This document shows positions 8,735-17,170 of a stretch of 64,000 nt of DNA, piece by piece (position 1 is the first letter of the stretch; each line of letters begins with the position of its first letter). Position numbers and translations under genes: made by a program. The DNA is from Pseudoxanthomonas indica. GTDB taxonomy: Bacteria > Pseudomonadota > Gammaproteobacteria > Xanthomonadales > Xanthomonadaceae. The notes beneath the pieces were generated by a model. The model searched no databases, had not been told where the DNA came from, and saw only the letters and a program-made list of their open reading frames with translations. Where the stretch lies: NCBI RefSeq assembly GCF_900167565.1, contig NZ_FUZV01000002.1, positions 620,001 through 684,000 of the forward strand, read 5' to 3'.

Positions 8735-10795
8735 TCAGTCGTCTTCAGGCTTGGGACGATAGGCTTCGGCGAGTTTTTGCTGCACCTGCGCAGGCACCGG
8801 CTCGTAATGACTGAAATCCAGGTTATAGCGGCCTCGTCCCGCGGTCGCCGATTTCAGCTCCGCCGCATAGCCTTCCAGTTCCGACAACGGCACCTGCGCC
8901 TTGACGATGATTTCCCCACGCAGCGTGTCGGTGCCGTTGATGCGCGCCCGCTTGCTGGACAGCCCGCCGGTGATGTCGCCCACCTGGGCCTCGGGCGCCG
9001 CCACTTCCAGATCCACCACCGGTTCCAGTATTTGCGGGCGGGCCTTGCCGATGGCGTCCAGGAACGCTTTTTTGCCGGCGGCAACAAAGGCCACTTCCTT
9101 GCTGTCCACCGGATGATGCTTGCCGTCGTACACGCTCACACGCAAATCCTGCAAGGGATAACCGGCGACGGCGCCGCTGGCCAGCACCTGGCGCACGCCT
9201 TTCTCCACTGCGGGCATGAACTGGCCCGGGATGGTGCCGCCCTTGACCTCGTCGACAAACTCGAAGCCGCCGCCGCGCGGCAGCGGTTCCACCCGCAGGA
9301 ACACTTCGCCGAATTGACCGGCGCCGCCGGTCTGCTTCTTGTGGCGATGGTGGCCTTCGGCCTTGGCGCCGATGGTTTCGCGATAGGCGATGCGTGGCGG
9401 GCGGGTCTTGACCTCCACCCCGTGCCGGTCCTTGAGCCGCTCCAGCATCACCCGCAGGTGCAGATCCGACAGGCCGCGGATCACCGTTTCATTGAGTTCG
9501 GCCAGATGTTCCACCACGAAGGCGGGATCTTCCTCGGCCAGTTTCTGCAGCGCCGTGGAAAGTTTCTGTTCCTGGCCCTTGCTGGCGGCTTCGATCGCCA
9601 GGCCGAACATCGGTTTGGGAAAGTCGATCGGGGCCAGGTGGATATGGTCTTCGTCATGGCTGTCGTGCAGGACCGCATCGAAATGCAGGTCTTCAATCTT
9701 GGGAATGGCGGCGATGTCGCCGGGCACCGCCTGCTCGATCTCGGCGTGGTCCTTGCCCTTGAGCTTGAACAGATGGGCGACCTTGAAGGATTTCTTGCCG
9801 TCATCGACAAACAGCGCGGCATCTTTCTTCACCGTGCCCTGGTAGACCCGGAAAATGCCGAGTTTGCCGACGAACGGATCGTTGATGATCTTGAAGACGT
9901 CGGCGATGACATGCGCCGAGGCGTCGGGCCGCGCCTGCACGGGTTCGCTGCCGGCGCCATTGCTGCGCTGGAACGGCGGCGCGTTGCCTTCGCCGGGATG
10001 CGGGAACAGTCGCTCGGCGACATCGAGCAGTTCCTTGACCCCGACGCCGGTACGCGCGGATGCGAAACACACCGGCACCAGGTGGCCTTCGCGCAGGCAT
10101 TGCTCGAACGCGTCGTGCAGCTCCTGGCCGCCAAGGCCGGCTTCACCGACATCGAGGAAGTGCTCCATCACGGTCTCGTTGATTTCCACCACCTGATCGA
10201 TGATGCGCTGATGCCAGTCGGCGACCGGCCCCAGGTCGGAGTCACCCGCCGATTGGCTGAAGCAATCGACCACGCGGCGGCCGCCGTCGGCGGGCAGGTT
10301 CAACGGCAGCAGTTCGGCGCCGAATGTCTCGCGCAACTCGTCGAGCACGCGTGCACAGTCGGCGCCTTCGTGGTCAATCTTGTTGATCACCACCGCCCGG
10401 CACAGGTTGCGCTGGCGTGCGCGCTCCATCAGCCGGCGCGTGCCGTGCGCCACGCCGGTGTCGGCGTCCACCACGATCAGCGCCGTTTCCACCGCCGACA
10501 GCGCCGACAGGGTGGGGCCGCGGAATTCGGGATATCCGGGTGTGTCGATCAGGTTCAGATGCACCCATTCGCCGCTGCTGGCCTGGTGATCGGTGCTGGC
10601 GATGGCCGTGTCGATCGAGTGGCCGCGGGTTTTCTCGATCGGATCGTGATCGGACACGGTGCTGCCGCGTTCGATGGTGCCTGCCGTCTGAAGGGCGCCG
10701 CCGGCATGCAGCAGGGCTTCGAATAGCGTGGTTTTGCCGGCGCCGGGGTGGCCTGCCAGGGCCACGTTGCGGATCTGCGGTGTGCTGTACGACAT
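8735..10795 (-). CDS. Elongation factor G-like GTPase (EF-G paralogue)
   Basis: A 686-residue translational GTPase with EF-G architecture. The G motifs are GHPGAGKT (G1, about 15-22), DTPGYPEF (G3) and NKIDHEG (G4). These are followed by domain II (DVFKIINDPFVGKLGIFRVYQG), domains III-IV (PRIAYRETIGAKAEG, FVDEVKGGTIPGQFMPAVEKG) and domain V ending at FSHYEPVPAQVQ. The switch I region reads TRGHSIDTAIAS, where canonical EF-G has a RGITI-type motif. That marks it as the accessory EF-G-like subfamily rather than the housekeeping fusA, which normally lies in the str operon. Its role may be in ribosome release or stress translation, but that is not established. It is a single gene, divergent from osmC. 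Confidence 0.85.
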   Translation of the reverse strand: MSYSTPQIRNVALAGHPGAGKTTLFEALLHAGGALQTAGTIERGSTVSDHDPIEKTRGHSIDTAIASTDHQASSGEWVHLNLIDTPGYPEFRGPTLSALSAVETALIVVDADTGVAHGTRRLMERARQRNLCRAVVINKIDHEGADCARVLDELRETFGAELLPLNLPADGGRRVVDCFSQSAGDSDLGPVADWHQRIIDQVVEINETVMEHFLDVGEAGLGGQELHDAFEQCLREGHLVPVCFASARTGVGVKELLDVAERLFPHPGEGNAPPFQRSNGAGSEPVQARPDASAHVIADVFKIINDPFVGKLGIFRVYQGTVKKDAALFVDDGKKSFKVAHLFKLKGKDHAEIEQAVPGDIAAIPKIEDLHFDAVLHDSHDEDHIHLAPIDFPKPMFGLAIEAASKGQEQKLSTALQKLAEEDPAFVVEHLAELNETVIRGLSDLHLRVMLERLKDRHGVEVKTRPPRIAYRETIGAKAEGHHRHKKQTGGAGQFGEVFLRVEPLPRGGGFEFVDEVKGGTIPGQFMPAVEKGVRQVLASGAVAGYPLQDLRVSVYDGKHHPVDSKEVAFVAAGKKAFLDAIGKARPQILEPVVDLEVAAPEAQVGDITGGLSSKRARINGTDTLRGEIIVKAQVPLSELEGYAAELKSATAGRGRYNLDFSHYEPVPAQVQQKLAEAYRPKPEDD

Positions 10796-10995
10796 GAGGC
10801 CGTTCCTCCCGAGGATGGGGTCGAAGGGCCGTCATGGCTGTCCGGGCCGGCGCCTTCCGAATCTGCGCTCGGCGGGCGGTCATGGCGGGGGGCCAGCATC
10901 GGCGTGCCGGTGCGCGGGGTCAAGTCGCAACGCGCAACCGGACTGCCACGCCGACGGGTGTAAGCTGCGCTTCCCCCTGGACGAGGAGCGACACC

Positions 10996-11433
10996 ATGGC
11001 TTTGAAGCGCTATGCGGATGCGGTGTGGAAGGGTGACCTGCAGGCCGGCAAGGGCAATCTGAGCACGCCGCAAAGCGGCCTGTTCGATGCGCAGAACTAT
11101 TCGTTCAAGACCCGCTTCGGCGACGAGAAAGGCACCAATCCGGAAGAATTGCTGGCGGTGGCGCATGCCGGTTGCTTCAGCATGGCGCTGTCGGCGGTAC
11201 TGGGAAAATCCGGCTATACCCCGGACATCATCCAGACCCGCGCCGAAGCCACCATGGAACCGGGCATGGATCCGGGACCCACCATCACCGGCGTCAAGCT
11301 GATTGTCTCGGCCAAGGTGCCGGGCATCAGCCCCGAACAATTCGACGAGATTGCGCACCAGGCCAAGGCCGGTTGCGTCATTTCGCGCGCGTTGTCGGTG
11401 CCGGTCTCGCTGGAAGCCACGCTGCTTGCCTGA
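10996..11433 (+). CDS. OsmC family peroxiredoxin
   Basis: A 145-residue OsmC/Ohr protein, a thiol-dependent hydroperoxide reductase. Both redox cysteines are seen in context: [10 protein letters not shown] and [11 protein letters not shown]. The N-terminal strand pattern ([19 protein letters not shown]) and [20 protein letters not shown] match OsmC more than Ohr. The start is an ATG at 10996 after GAGGAGCG. The downstream hydrolase gene starts within its last codons, so the pair is translationally coupled. It is likely involved in peroxide or osmotic stress defence in the cytoplasm. Confidence 0.92.
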   Translation: MALKRYADAVWKGDLQAGKGNLSTPQSGLFDAQNYSFKTRFGDEKGTNPEELLAVAHAGCFSMALSAVLGKSGYTPDIIQTRAEATMEPGMDPGPTITGVKLIVSAKVPGISPEQFDEIAHQAKAGCVISRALSVPVSLEATLLA

Positions 11434-12118
11434 AGAAGCGGCGGCGCTGTTCCTGCATGGTGGAGGTGGTGGCGGCTGGGAATGGCGGCGCTGGAGCGCA
11501 GTCTGGCGCGCGCACGGGATCACCGTGCACGCGCCGGATCTGCAGCCGCAGCCGGCCGGACTGGGGTCGACGCGCTGGGAAGACTACGCCGGGCAGGTTC
11601 GTGCACACCTGGCCTGCTTGCCGGCTCCGCGCACCGTGGTAGGTGCCAGCCTGGGTGGATTGCTCGCCGCGGAAGCAGCCGCGTCGGCCGATGCCCTCAT
11701 CCTGATCAATCCCTTGCCGCCGGCGTCGCTGCATCGGCAACTGCCGGCCCGCGAGTGGCCCGAGGTGGTGCCATGGCGGCGACTGGCGCGCTTGCCAGGC
11801 ACGCGCGCTGCCATGCCGGACGCGGATGCGGCCAGCGCGCTGGCTGCGTTTCGCCACTGGCGTGATGAATCCGGCGCCGTGCTGTGTCACGCGGCCGCAG
11901 GCGTGGAGGTCGCGCCACCGGCCTGCCCGACGCTGGTGATCGCCTCGCTGGATGACACCGATGTGCCCGCGGCCTTGTCGCGCTCGCTGGCGCAGGCCTG
12001 GCAGGCGGACTGGCTCGAAGTCGACGGCGGGCATGTCGATCCCTTGCTGGGTCGCCAGGCTGCTGCGTTGGCCAGCCAGGCTGTCGACTGGCTAAACCGT
12101 CGTCGGCGTCAAATCTGA
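11426..12118 (+). CDS. Alpha/beta hydrolase (RBBP9-like)
   Basis: A 230-residue alpha/beta hydrolase. The oxyanion strand FLHGGGGGGWEWRRW is near the start, the nucleophile elbow is GASLGG (Ser near residue 75), and the late part has ASLDDTDVP (acid) and DGGHVDPL (His), so the triad looks complete. The Asp/His context and small size recall the RBBP9/YdeN serine hydrolases. I place the start at a TTG at 11426, which overlaps the osmC stop by 8 bp and follows TGGAAG. Starting further upstream would add an Arg-rich stretch read out of frame from osmC. The substrate is unknown, and the coupling with osmC suggests cotranscription. Confidence 0.78.
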   Translation: MPEEAAALFLHGGGGGGWEWRRWSAVWRAHGITVHAPDLQPQPAGLGSTRWEDYAGQVRAHLACLPAPRTVVGASLGGLLAAEAAASADALILINPLPPASLHRQLPAREWPEVVPWRRLARLPGTRAAMPDADAASALAAFRHWRDESGAVLCHAAAGVEVAPPACPTLVIASLDDTDVPAALSRSLAQAWQADWLEVDGGHVDPLLGRQAAALASQAVDWLNRRRRQI

Positions 12119-12198
12119 GTTCAGGTCGGTTTCACCGCCGCGACTCGAGCATGGCCGCACGCCACTCCGGCGCGGGGAATCCAGGCCAGGCCACTGCC

Positions 12199-12900
12199 GT
12201 GAACAAGCTGACCCTTCCAGTGCTGATTGTGTGTCTGTCTGCGGCTGCCGGCGCTTCGGCGCAGAGCTATTCCTCGTATCCGCAGGATCGCTACGAGCAG
12301 GCGCAGTACGACTACGCGCGGGTGATCCGCGTCGATCCCATCATCGAGCCGGGCCGCTACGGCAGTCGCACGGTGAGCACCTCGCAACGCTGCTACACCC
12401 GCGATGCCGATGACGATTACGTCTACCAGGACGGTCGCTACCCGGATGATCGCCAGGACGACTACTACGGTGACGGTTACCGCGATGATCGCTATCAGCG
12501 CGACGATGGCTACGGCACGTCGGGCTACGGCACCGACGGTGGCCGCACGGTCGCCACGGTCATCGGCGGGATCGCCGGCGCCGTACTCGGCAGCAAGGTC
12601 GGCGATGGCAGCGGCCGCTATGTGGGCACCGCCGTCGGTTCCATGATCGGTGGCATGGCGGGACGATCGATCTATGACAGCCAGCAGCGCAGTCGGCAGG
12701 TGCAACGCAGCGTGCGGGTGTGCGATCCGGTACCGGTGTCCGATCGCTACGGCGACTACGACCGACAGGATGGCTATGACGATGGTCGCGTCAGCGGCTA
12801 CGACGTCACCTACGAATATGCCGGCCGCACCTACCACACGCGTACTGATCGCCATCCGGGCGACCGCATCCGCGTGCGGGTGGATGTGCGCGCCGAGTAA
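12199..12900 (+). CDS. Glycine-zipper 2TM domain envelope protein
   Basis: A 233-residue exported protein with a signal peptide (GTG start, NKLTLPVLIVCLSAAAGASA). A Tyr/Asp/Arg-rich low-complexity region follows (for example DDRQDDYYGDGYRDDRYQ), then a glycine-zipper 2TM segment of the Rickettsia 17-kDa antigen type (GGIAGAVLGSKVGDG, GTAVGSMIGGMAG), then a C-terminal domain ending TYHTRTDRHPGDRIRVRVDV. There is no lipobox Cys. Proteins of this type sit in the outer membrane or periplasm, and several are tied to envelope integrity. The GTG at 12199 gives a proper signal peptide; an ATG 48 bp upstream would place 16 extra residues before it. Confidence 0.78.
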   Translation: MNKLTLPVLIVCLSAAAGASAQSYSSYPQDRYEQAQYDYARVIRVDPIIEPGRYGSRTVSTSQRCYTRDADDDYVYQDGRYPDDRQDDYYGDGYRDDRYQRDDGYGTSGYGTDGGRTVATVIGGIAGAVLGSKVGDGSGRYVGTAVGSMIGGMAGRSIYDSQQRSRQVQRSVRVCDPVPVSDRYGDYDRQDGYDDGRVSGYDVTYEYAGRTYHTRTDRHPGDRIRVRVDVRAE

Positions 12901-12992
12901 CCCCGTCCTTCGTCGCCTCCGGCCGACGCGCTTGCTTCGGCCCGCCTTCCCCACGCATAGTCAGCGCCGGCTTTTTTCCTGGGGAAGGGATC

Positions 12993-14660
12993 ATGCGTAG
13001 CGGAGTGCTGGCCATTGGACTGGCCTTGATTGTGGGGCAGGCGGCGGCAGCGGAGGTCACCGTGCTGGTGGCGGACCGCATCCACACCTCCAACCCGGCC
13101 CAGCCGCTGGCGCAGGCGATGGCCTGGGACGAGCAGGGCAATTTGCTGTCGGTCGGTGCGCGCGAAAGCGTGATCGCCGCGCATCCGGGCGCGCGTCGCA
13201 TCGACGCCGCCGGCAAGACCGTCATCCCCGGCCTGATAGATGCGCACGGGCATGTGATGGGCCTAGGCTTCGCCTTGATGACCGCCGATCTGACCGAGAC
13301 CACCGACAAGGCGCAGATCCTGCAGCGCCTGCGCGACTACGAAAAACAACTGCCGGCCGGCGCCTGGCTGCTCGGCAGCGGCTGGGATCAGAATGACTGG
13401 CCGGAAAAGCAATTCCCCACCGCCGCGGATCTGGATGCGGCGTTTCCGGATCGACCGGTGTGGCTGGATCGCGTTGACGGTCATGCCGGCTGGGCCAACA
13501 GCGCTGCACTGCGCGCGGTCGCGGCCAAGTCGGACAAACCGCTGGATGGCGACTGGCAGCCCGAGGGTGGGCGCATCGAGCGCCGTGATGGCAAGGCCAC
13601 CGGCGTGTTTGTCGATGGCGCCATGGCGCTGGTGGCCGCGGTGATTCCGCCGCCCTCGCAATCGGTGCGCGAGCAGGCGGCCGGCAAGGCGTTTGCGGCA
13701 GCCGTCAGTCACGGCTTGACCGGCGTGCATGACATGGGCGTTTCGCAGCAGGACCTGGCGCTGTTCAAGCAGTTTGCCGATGCCGGCACGCTGCCGCTGC
13801 GCATCGATGCCTATGCCGACGGCGATGGAAAAGCGCTGTCGGATCTCTGCCGCGAGGGCCTGTACCAGCATGCAGGCGGGCGCCTGGAGATGCGCGGCGT
13901 AAAGCTGTACATCGATGGGGCCTTGGGCAGCCGCGGCGCGGCGATGATCAGCGACTACAGCGATGATCACGGCAACCGCGGCTTGCTGGTCACCAACCCG
14001 GTGGATTACGAACGCGCAGTGCGCAAGGCGCACGACTGCGGCGTGCAGGTGGCCACCCATGCCATTGGCGATCGCGGTAACCAGATCGTGCTGGACACCT
14101 ACGCCAAGGTGCTGGGCGACACCGCCGGCAGCAGCGACCATCGCTGGCGGGTGGAGCATGCGCAGGTCGTGCGTTTGCAAGACATTGCCCGCTTCGCGCC
14201 GTTGGGCGTGGTGGCCTCCATGCAGCCCACGCACGCCACTTCCGACATGCCCTGGGCGGAAGACCGCGTAGGCCATGAGCGCATCCTCGGCGCCTATGCC
14301 TGGCAGCGCTTCCTGAAAAGCGGCGCGCATATCGCGCTGGGTTCGGATTTCCCGGTGGAATCGGTGGATCCTCGCCTGGGCCTGTATGCCGCGGTGACCC
14401 GCCAGGATCGCCAGGGCCATCCGCCGGGCGGCTGGTATCCGGATCAGCGCCTGAGCGCCGCCGAAGCCTTGCGCGGTTTCACCGCCGATGCCGCCTGGGC
14501 GGGCCGCGACGAGAACAAGGTGGGCCAGCTCAAGCCCGGCCTGCGCGCCGACTTCGTGATCCTGGATGAAGACCTGCTCGGCGTTCCCGCCGCCGAACTG
14601 GATGATCTGCATGTGCGCTCGACCTGGGTCGACGGCGCTGCGGTGTATCAGGCCAAGTGA
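12993..14660 (+). CDS. Secreted amidohydrolase (YtcJ-like, Amidohydro_3)
   Basis: A 555-residue metal-dependent hydrolase of the amidohydrolase superfamily with a Sec signal (MRSGVLAIGLALIVGQAAAA). Metal-binding residues are visible: HGH at about 85-87 (GLIDAHGHVMG), the Lys region VKLYIDGALGSRGA, His in ATHAIGDRGN, His in RVEHAQ and Asp in LGSDFPVE. The YtcJ group hydrolyses exocyclic amide or formyl bonds in diverse compounds; the substrate cannot be read from sequence. The signal peptide places it in the periplasm. The gene ends 3 bp from the convergent response regulator gene, so transcription from both sides must stop in or near this junction. Confidence 0.88.
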   Translation: MRSGVLAIGLALIVGQAAAAEVTVLVADRIHTSNPAQPLAQAMAWDEQGNLLSVGARESVIAAHPGARRIDAAGKTVIPGLIDAHGHVMGLGFALMTADLTETTDKAQILQRLRDYEKQLPAGAWLLGSGWDQNDWPEKQFPTAADLDAAFPDRPVWLDRVDGHAGWANSAALRAVAAKSDKPLDGDWQPEGGRIERRDGKATGVFVDGAMALVAAVIPPPSQSVREQAAGKAFAAAVSHGLTGVHDMGVSQQDLALFKQFADAGTLPLRIDAYADGDGKALSDLCREGLYQHAGGRLEMRGVKLYIDGALGSRGAAMISDYSDDHGNRGLLVTNPVDYERAVRKAHDCGVQVATHAIGDRGNQIVLDTYAKVLGDTAGSSDHRWRVEHAQVVRLQDIARFAPLGVVASMQPTHATSDMPWAEDRVGHERILGAYAWQRFLKSGAHIALGSDFPVESVDPRLGLYAAVTRQDRQGHPPGGWYPDQRLSAAEALRGFTADAAWAGRDENKVGQLKPGLRADFVILDEDLLGVPAAELDDLHVRSTWVDGAAVYQAK

Positions 14661-14663
14661 GCG

Positions 14664-15014
14664 CTAGTCCTTCAGCGCCTGCACCAACTGCCCCAGCCGA
14701 TAGGGCTTGGGCAGGAAGTGCACGCCCTCCGGCAGCGGCGGCAGTTGCGCCTTGATGTAGCCGGACACCAGCACGAAGCGCGCTTGCGGCTGCAGGCGCG
14801 CGGCATGTTCCACCAGGTCGATGCCGGAAATGCCTTCGGGCATGCTGACGTCGCTGATGATGTGATCGAAGCGGACGTCGCCGCGCATCAGCTCCAGCGC
14901 TTCCAGCCCGTTGGCGGCGATGAAGACCTGGTAGCCGAAGCCGGACAGCGCGTCGCTGATGATCGCCAGCAGATCGCTCTGGTCTTCCACCATCAGGATC
15001 CGCGGCAGGGTCAC
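14664..15014 (-). CDS. Single-domain response regulator
   Basis: A 116-residue receiver domain without output domain. It has acidic residues in LMVEDQSD, phospho-acceptor Asp near residue 55 in HIISDVSMPE, Ser in FVLVSGYI and Lys in FLPKPYRL. The GTG start at 15014 overlaps the TGA stop of the upstream histidine kinase gene (GTGA), so the two are translated together and form a cognate pair. Without a DNA-binding or enzymatic output it may act as a phosphate shuttle or sink, or on a protein partner elsewhere. A longer ATG-started version would run nine codons into the kinase gene and is less likely. Confidence 0.88.
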   Translation of the reverse strand: MTLPRILMVEDQSDLLAIISDALSGFGYQVFIAANGLEALELMRGDVRFDHIISDVSMPEGISGIDLVEHAARLQPQARFVLVSGYIKAQLPPLPEGVHFLPKPYRLGQLVQALKD

Positions 15015-16162
15015 TGCGCACCCTCGACGGTCGGCAGGCACAGACTGACCGTGGTGCCCTGGTCTCCCACGCTGTGCAGGCTTGCAAAGCCGCCGGATTG
15101 GGCGGCGAAGCCAAACACCTGGCTGAGCCCCAGTCCGCTGCCCTTGCCGACTTCCTTGGTCGTAAAGAACGGTTCGAACACCCGTTCCTGCAGCTGATCA
15201 GGAATGCCGTGGCCGTTGTCGCGCACGCTGATGCAGACAAAATCGCGCGGCGCCGCCTCGGGTTCGGCGGGCGGCGTGGTCTGCGGCAGCAGTCGGGTGC
15301 TGAGCACGATGTCGCCCCCGCGCGGCATGGCGTCGCGGCTGTTGGAAATCAGGTTGAGGACGGCCGCCTCGAATTGCGCCACGTCGATTTCCACCGGTGG
15401 CAGGTTGGCGGCCAGGTCGGTTTCGAAATTGATCGTGCCGCCACAGGCGCGGCGATAGAGCTCCATGGAGCGCAGCAGCAGTTCGTTCAAGTCGCTGCGC
15501 TCCGGCGCCAGCGTCTGGCCGCGACCAAACGCCAGCAGCTGACGGGTCAGCAGGGCGCCGCGATCGGAGGCGCGCAGCGCGGCTTCCACCAGTTCCTGGG
15601 TGCGCGCATCCGCGCCGGGACGCATGCCGATCAGATCCAGGCTGTTGATGATGATCGTCAGCAGGTTGTTGAAATCGTGCGCCAGGCCCAGGGTGAGCTT
15701 GCCGATCGCTTCCATCTTCTGCGATTGGGCCAGCGCCTTCTGCGTCACCTGCAGGCGTTGCTGCGCTTCGTAACGCTCGGTGATGTCGCGGGTGATCTTG
15801 GCGTAGCCAATCAGTTCGCCGTCTTCCCAGATCGGATCGATCACGATGCTGGCATGGAAGCGACTGCCGTCCTTGCGCACGCGCCAACCCTCGGCTTCGA
15901 ACTTGCCTTCGCGTCTGGCCACGGCCAGGCCGTGCGCGGGCAGGCCCTGGGCAACGTCCTCGGGCGTGTAGAAGCGCGAGAAATGCTGGCCGATGATGTC
16001 TTCGGCGCGATAGCCCTTGATGCGCTCGCCACCGGGATTCCAGCTGCAGATGTATCCCTGCGCGTCCAACATGTAAATCGCGTAGTCGGTGACACTGCGC
16101 AGCAGCAAGGCGAACTGGCGCGTTTCATCGTCCAGTGCGATCTGGCTGGGCTGTAACGACAT
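15011..16162 (-). CDS. PAS-domain sensor histidine kinase
   Basis: A 383-residue soluble kinase. A PAS domain covers about residues 15-130 (VTDYAIYMLDAQGYICSWN, ending KITRDITERYEAQQRLQ). It is followed by a dimerization/phospho-acceptor helix with His162 in GLAHDFNNLL, and an HATPase domain with NLISNSRDAMP (N box), DNGHGIP (G1) and GKGSGLGL (G2). No transmembrane segment is seen, so it senses a cytoplasmic signal, such as redox or light if a cofactor binds the PAS. The ATG at 16162 with CGGAG upstream is preferred over a TTG ten codons earlier. It is coupled to the receiver gene downstream. Confidence 0.9.
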   Translation of the reverse strand: MSLQPSQIALDDETRQFALLLRSVTDYAIYMLDAQGYICSWNPGGERIKGYRAEDIIGQHFSRFYTPEDVAQGLPAHGLAVARREGKFEAEGWRVRKDGSRFHASIVIDPIWEDGELIGYAKITRDITERYEAQQRLQVTQKALAQSQKMEAIGKLTLGLAHDFNNLLTIIINSLDLIGMRPGADARTQELVEAALRASDRGALLTRQLLAFGRGQTLAPERSDLNELLLRSMELYRRACGGTINFETDLAANLPPVEIDVAQFEAAVLNLISNSRDAMPRGGDIVLSTRLLPQTTPPAEPEAAPRDFVCISVRDNGHGIPDQLQERVFEPFFTTKEVGKGSGLGLSQVFGFAAQSGGFASLHSVGDQGTTVSLCLPTVEGAQ

Positions 16163-16237
16163 GGTGAGACTCCGAGATACCCCTGCGAGCAACGTAGGCC
16201 GAGCGCGGTTAACGAAACGTGTACATCGTCGCGCTGA

Positions 16238-17119
16238 TCACCAGGCGAGCTGACCGATCACGACGCTGCGTACATGCCCACCGGACCAGACATCGTCGGC
16301 ATCGTCGATGCTCAGTTGCAGTCGTGCATCGTGGCCGACCTCGCGTCCCTGGCTGACCTGATAGCTGCGCCGACCGCCCGGCAGTGCGCCGCGCACGTTG
16401 AGCCATGCCGCCAGCGTGGCGTTGGCCGCACCGGAGGCCGCGTCTTCGAACACGGCAGGCGCGCCGACGAAGGCGCGCACGACCAGGTCGTAATCCGCAC
16501 CCTTGTCCGCGCGCGCGAAGGCGCACACCCCCATGCTCTCGGTGGCCTGGGCCAGCGCGGTAATCGCCGACCAGTCGGGCGTGGCGGCGCGCAGGCGGGC
16601 TTCGTCCGCAACCTCCGCCAACCACCAGCGACGCCCGCCGTTGACCAGCGCCGGTGGCAGGTTCGCCAGCGGCAGGCCGGCCAGGGCGCGCGCCAGTTCC
16701 ACCGGCAAGTCGCCGTCGCATGCCTGCTCGACATGCGCGCGCGGCGTGCGTACGGCAATGCTGCGCGCAGCGCCTTCGCCCTGCACGCGCAGCGGCAACA
16801 GGCCGGCGATGCCTTCCTGCACCAGCACGCCATCGCGCGGCGTGGCCACGCCGGCGTCGAGCACGACATGTGCGGTACCGACGCTGGGGTGTCCGGCAAA
16901 GGGCACTTCGCGGCGCGGGCTGAAAATGCGCAATCCGTAGCTGGCTTGGGCGTTGCTGGCCGGAAACACGAAGGTGGTTTCCGGCAGGCGCGTCCAGCGT
17001 GCGATGGCCTGCATGTCGGCGTCATCCAGGCCTTGCGCGTCGAGCACCACGGCCAGAGGATTGCCGGCGCCGGGGCGATCAGCGAATACGTCCACCTGGA
17101 CGTAGCGACGTTGGGTCAT
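16238..17119 (-). CDS. PhzF family isomerase/epimerase (copy 1)
   Basis: A 293-residue PhzF/DapF-fold protein. The family landmarks are YVQVDVFADRPGAGNPLAV at the N-terminus, the catalytic Glu in RLPETTFVFPA, FAGHPSVGTAHV and the C-terminal EDAASGAANATLA. PhzF isomerizes trans-2,3-dihydro-3-hydroxyanthranilate in phenazine synthesis, but no other phz gene is present, and most PhzF-like proteins have unknown substrates. It lies 51 bp downstream of a second PhzF-like gene on the same strand, sharing the N-terminal motif almost exactly, so the pair probably arose by tandem duplication and then diverged. Confidence 0.88.
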   Translation of the reverse strand: MTQRRYVQVDVFADRPGAGNPLAVVLDAQGLDDADMQAIARWTRLPETTFVFPASNAQASYGLRIFSPRREVPFAGHPSVGTAHVVLDAGVATPRDGVLVQEGIAGLLPLRVQGEGAARSIAVRTPRAHVEQACDGDLPVELARALAGLPLANLPPALVNGGRRWWLAEVADEARLRAATPDWSAITALAQATESMGVCAFARADKGADYDLVVRAFVGAPAVFEDAASGAANATLAAWLNVRGALPGGRRSYQVSQGREVGHDARLQLSIDDADDVWSGGHVRSVVIGQLAW

Positions 17120-17170
17120 GGGAATGGTCTTCGCGCGTGTGGGCCGCGCCAGCGGTGGGGGCCGGGCAGC

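Noticed and set aside
8645..10726. 693-codon open frame on the plus strand
   Set aside because: Antisense to the EF-G-like gene. It has no family motifs and a composition typical of high-GC reverse-strand reading.
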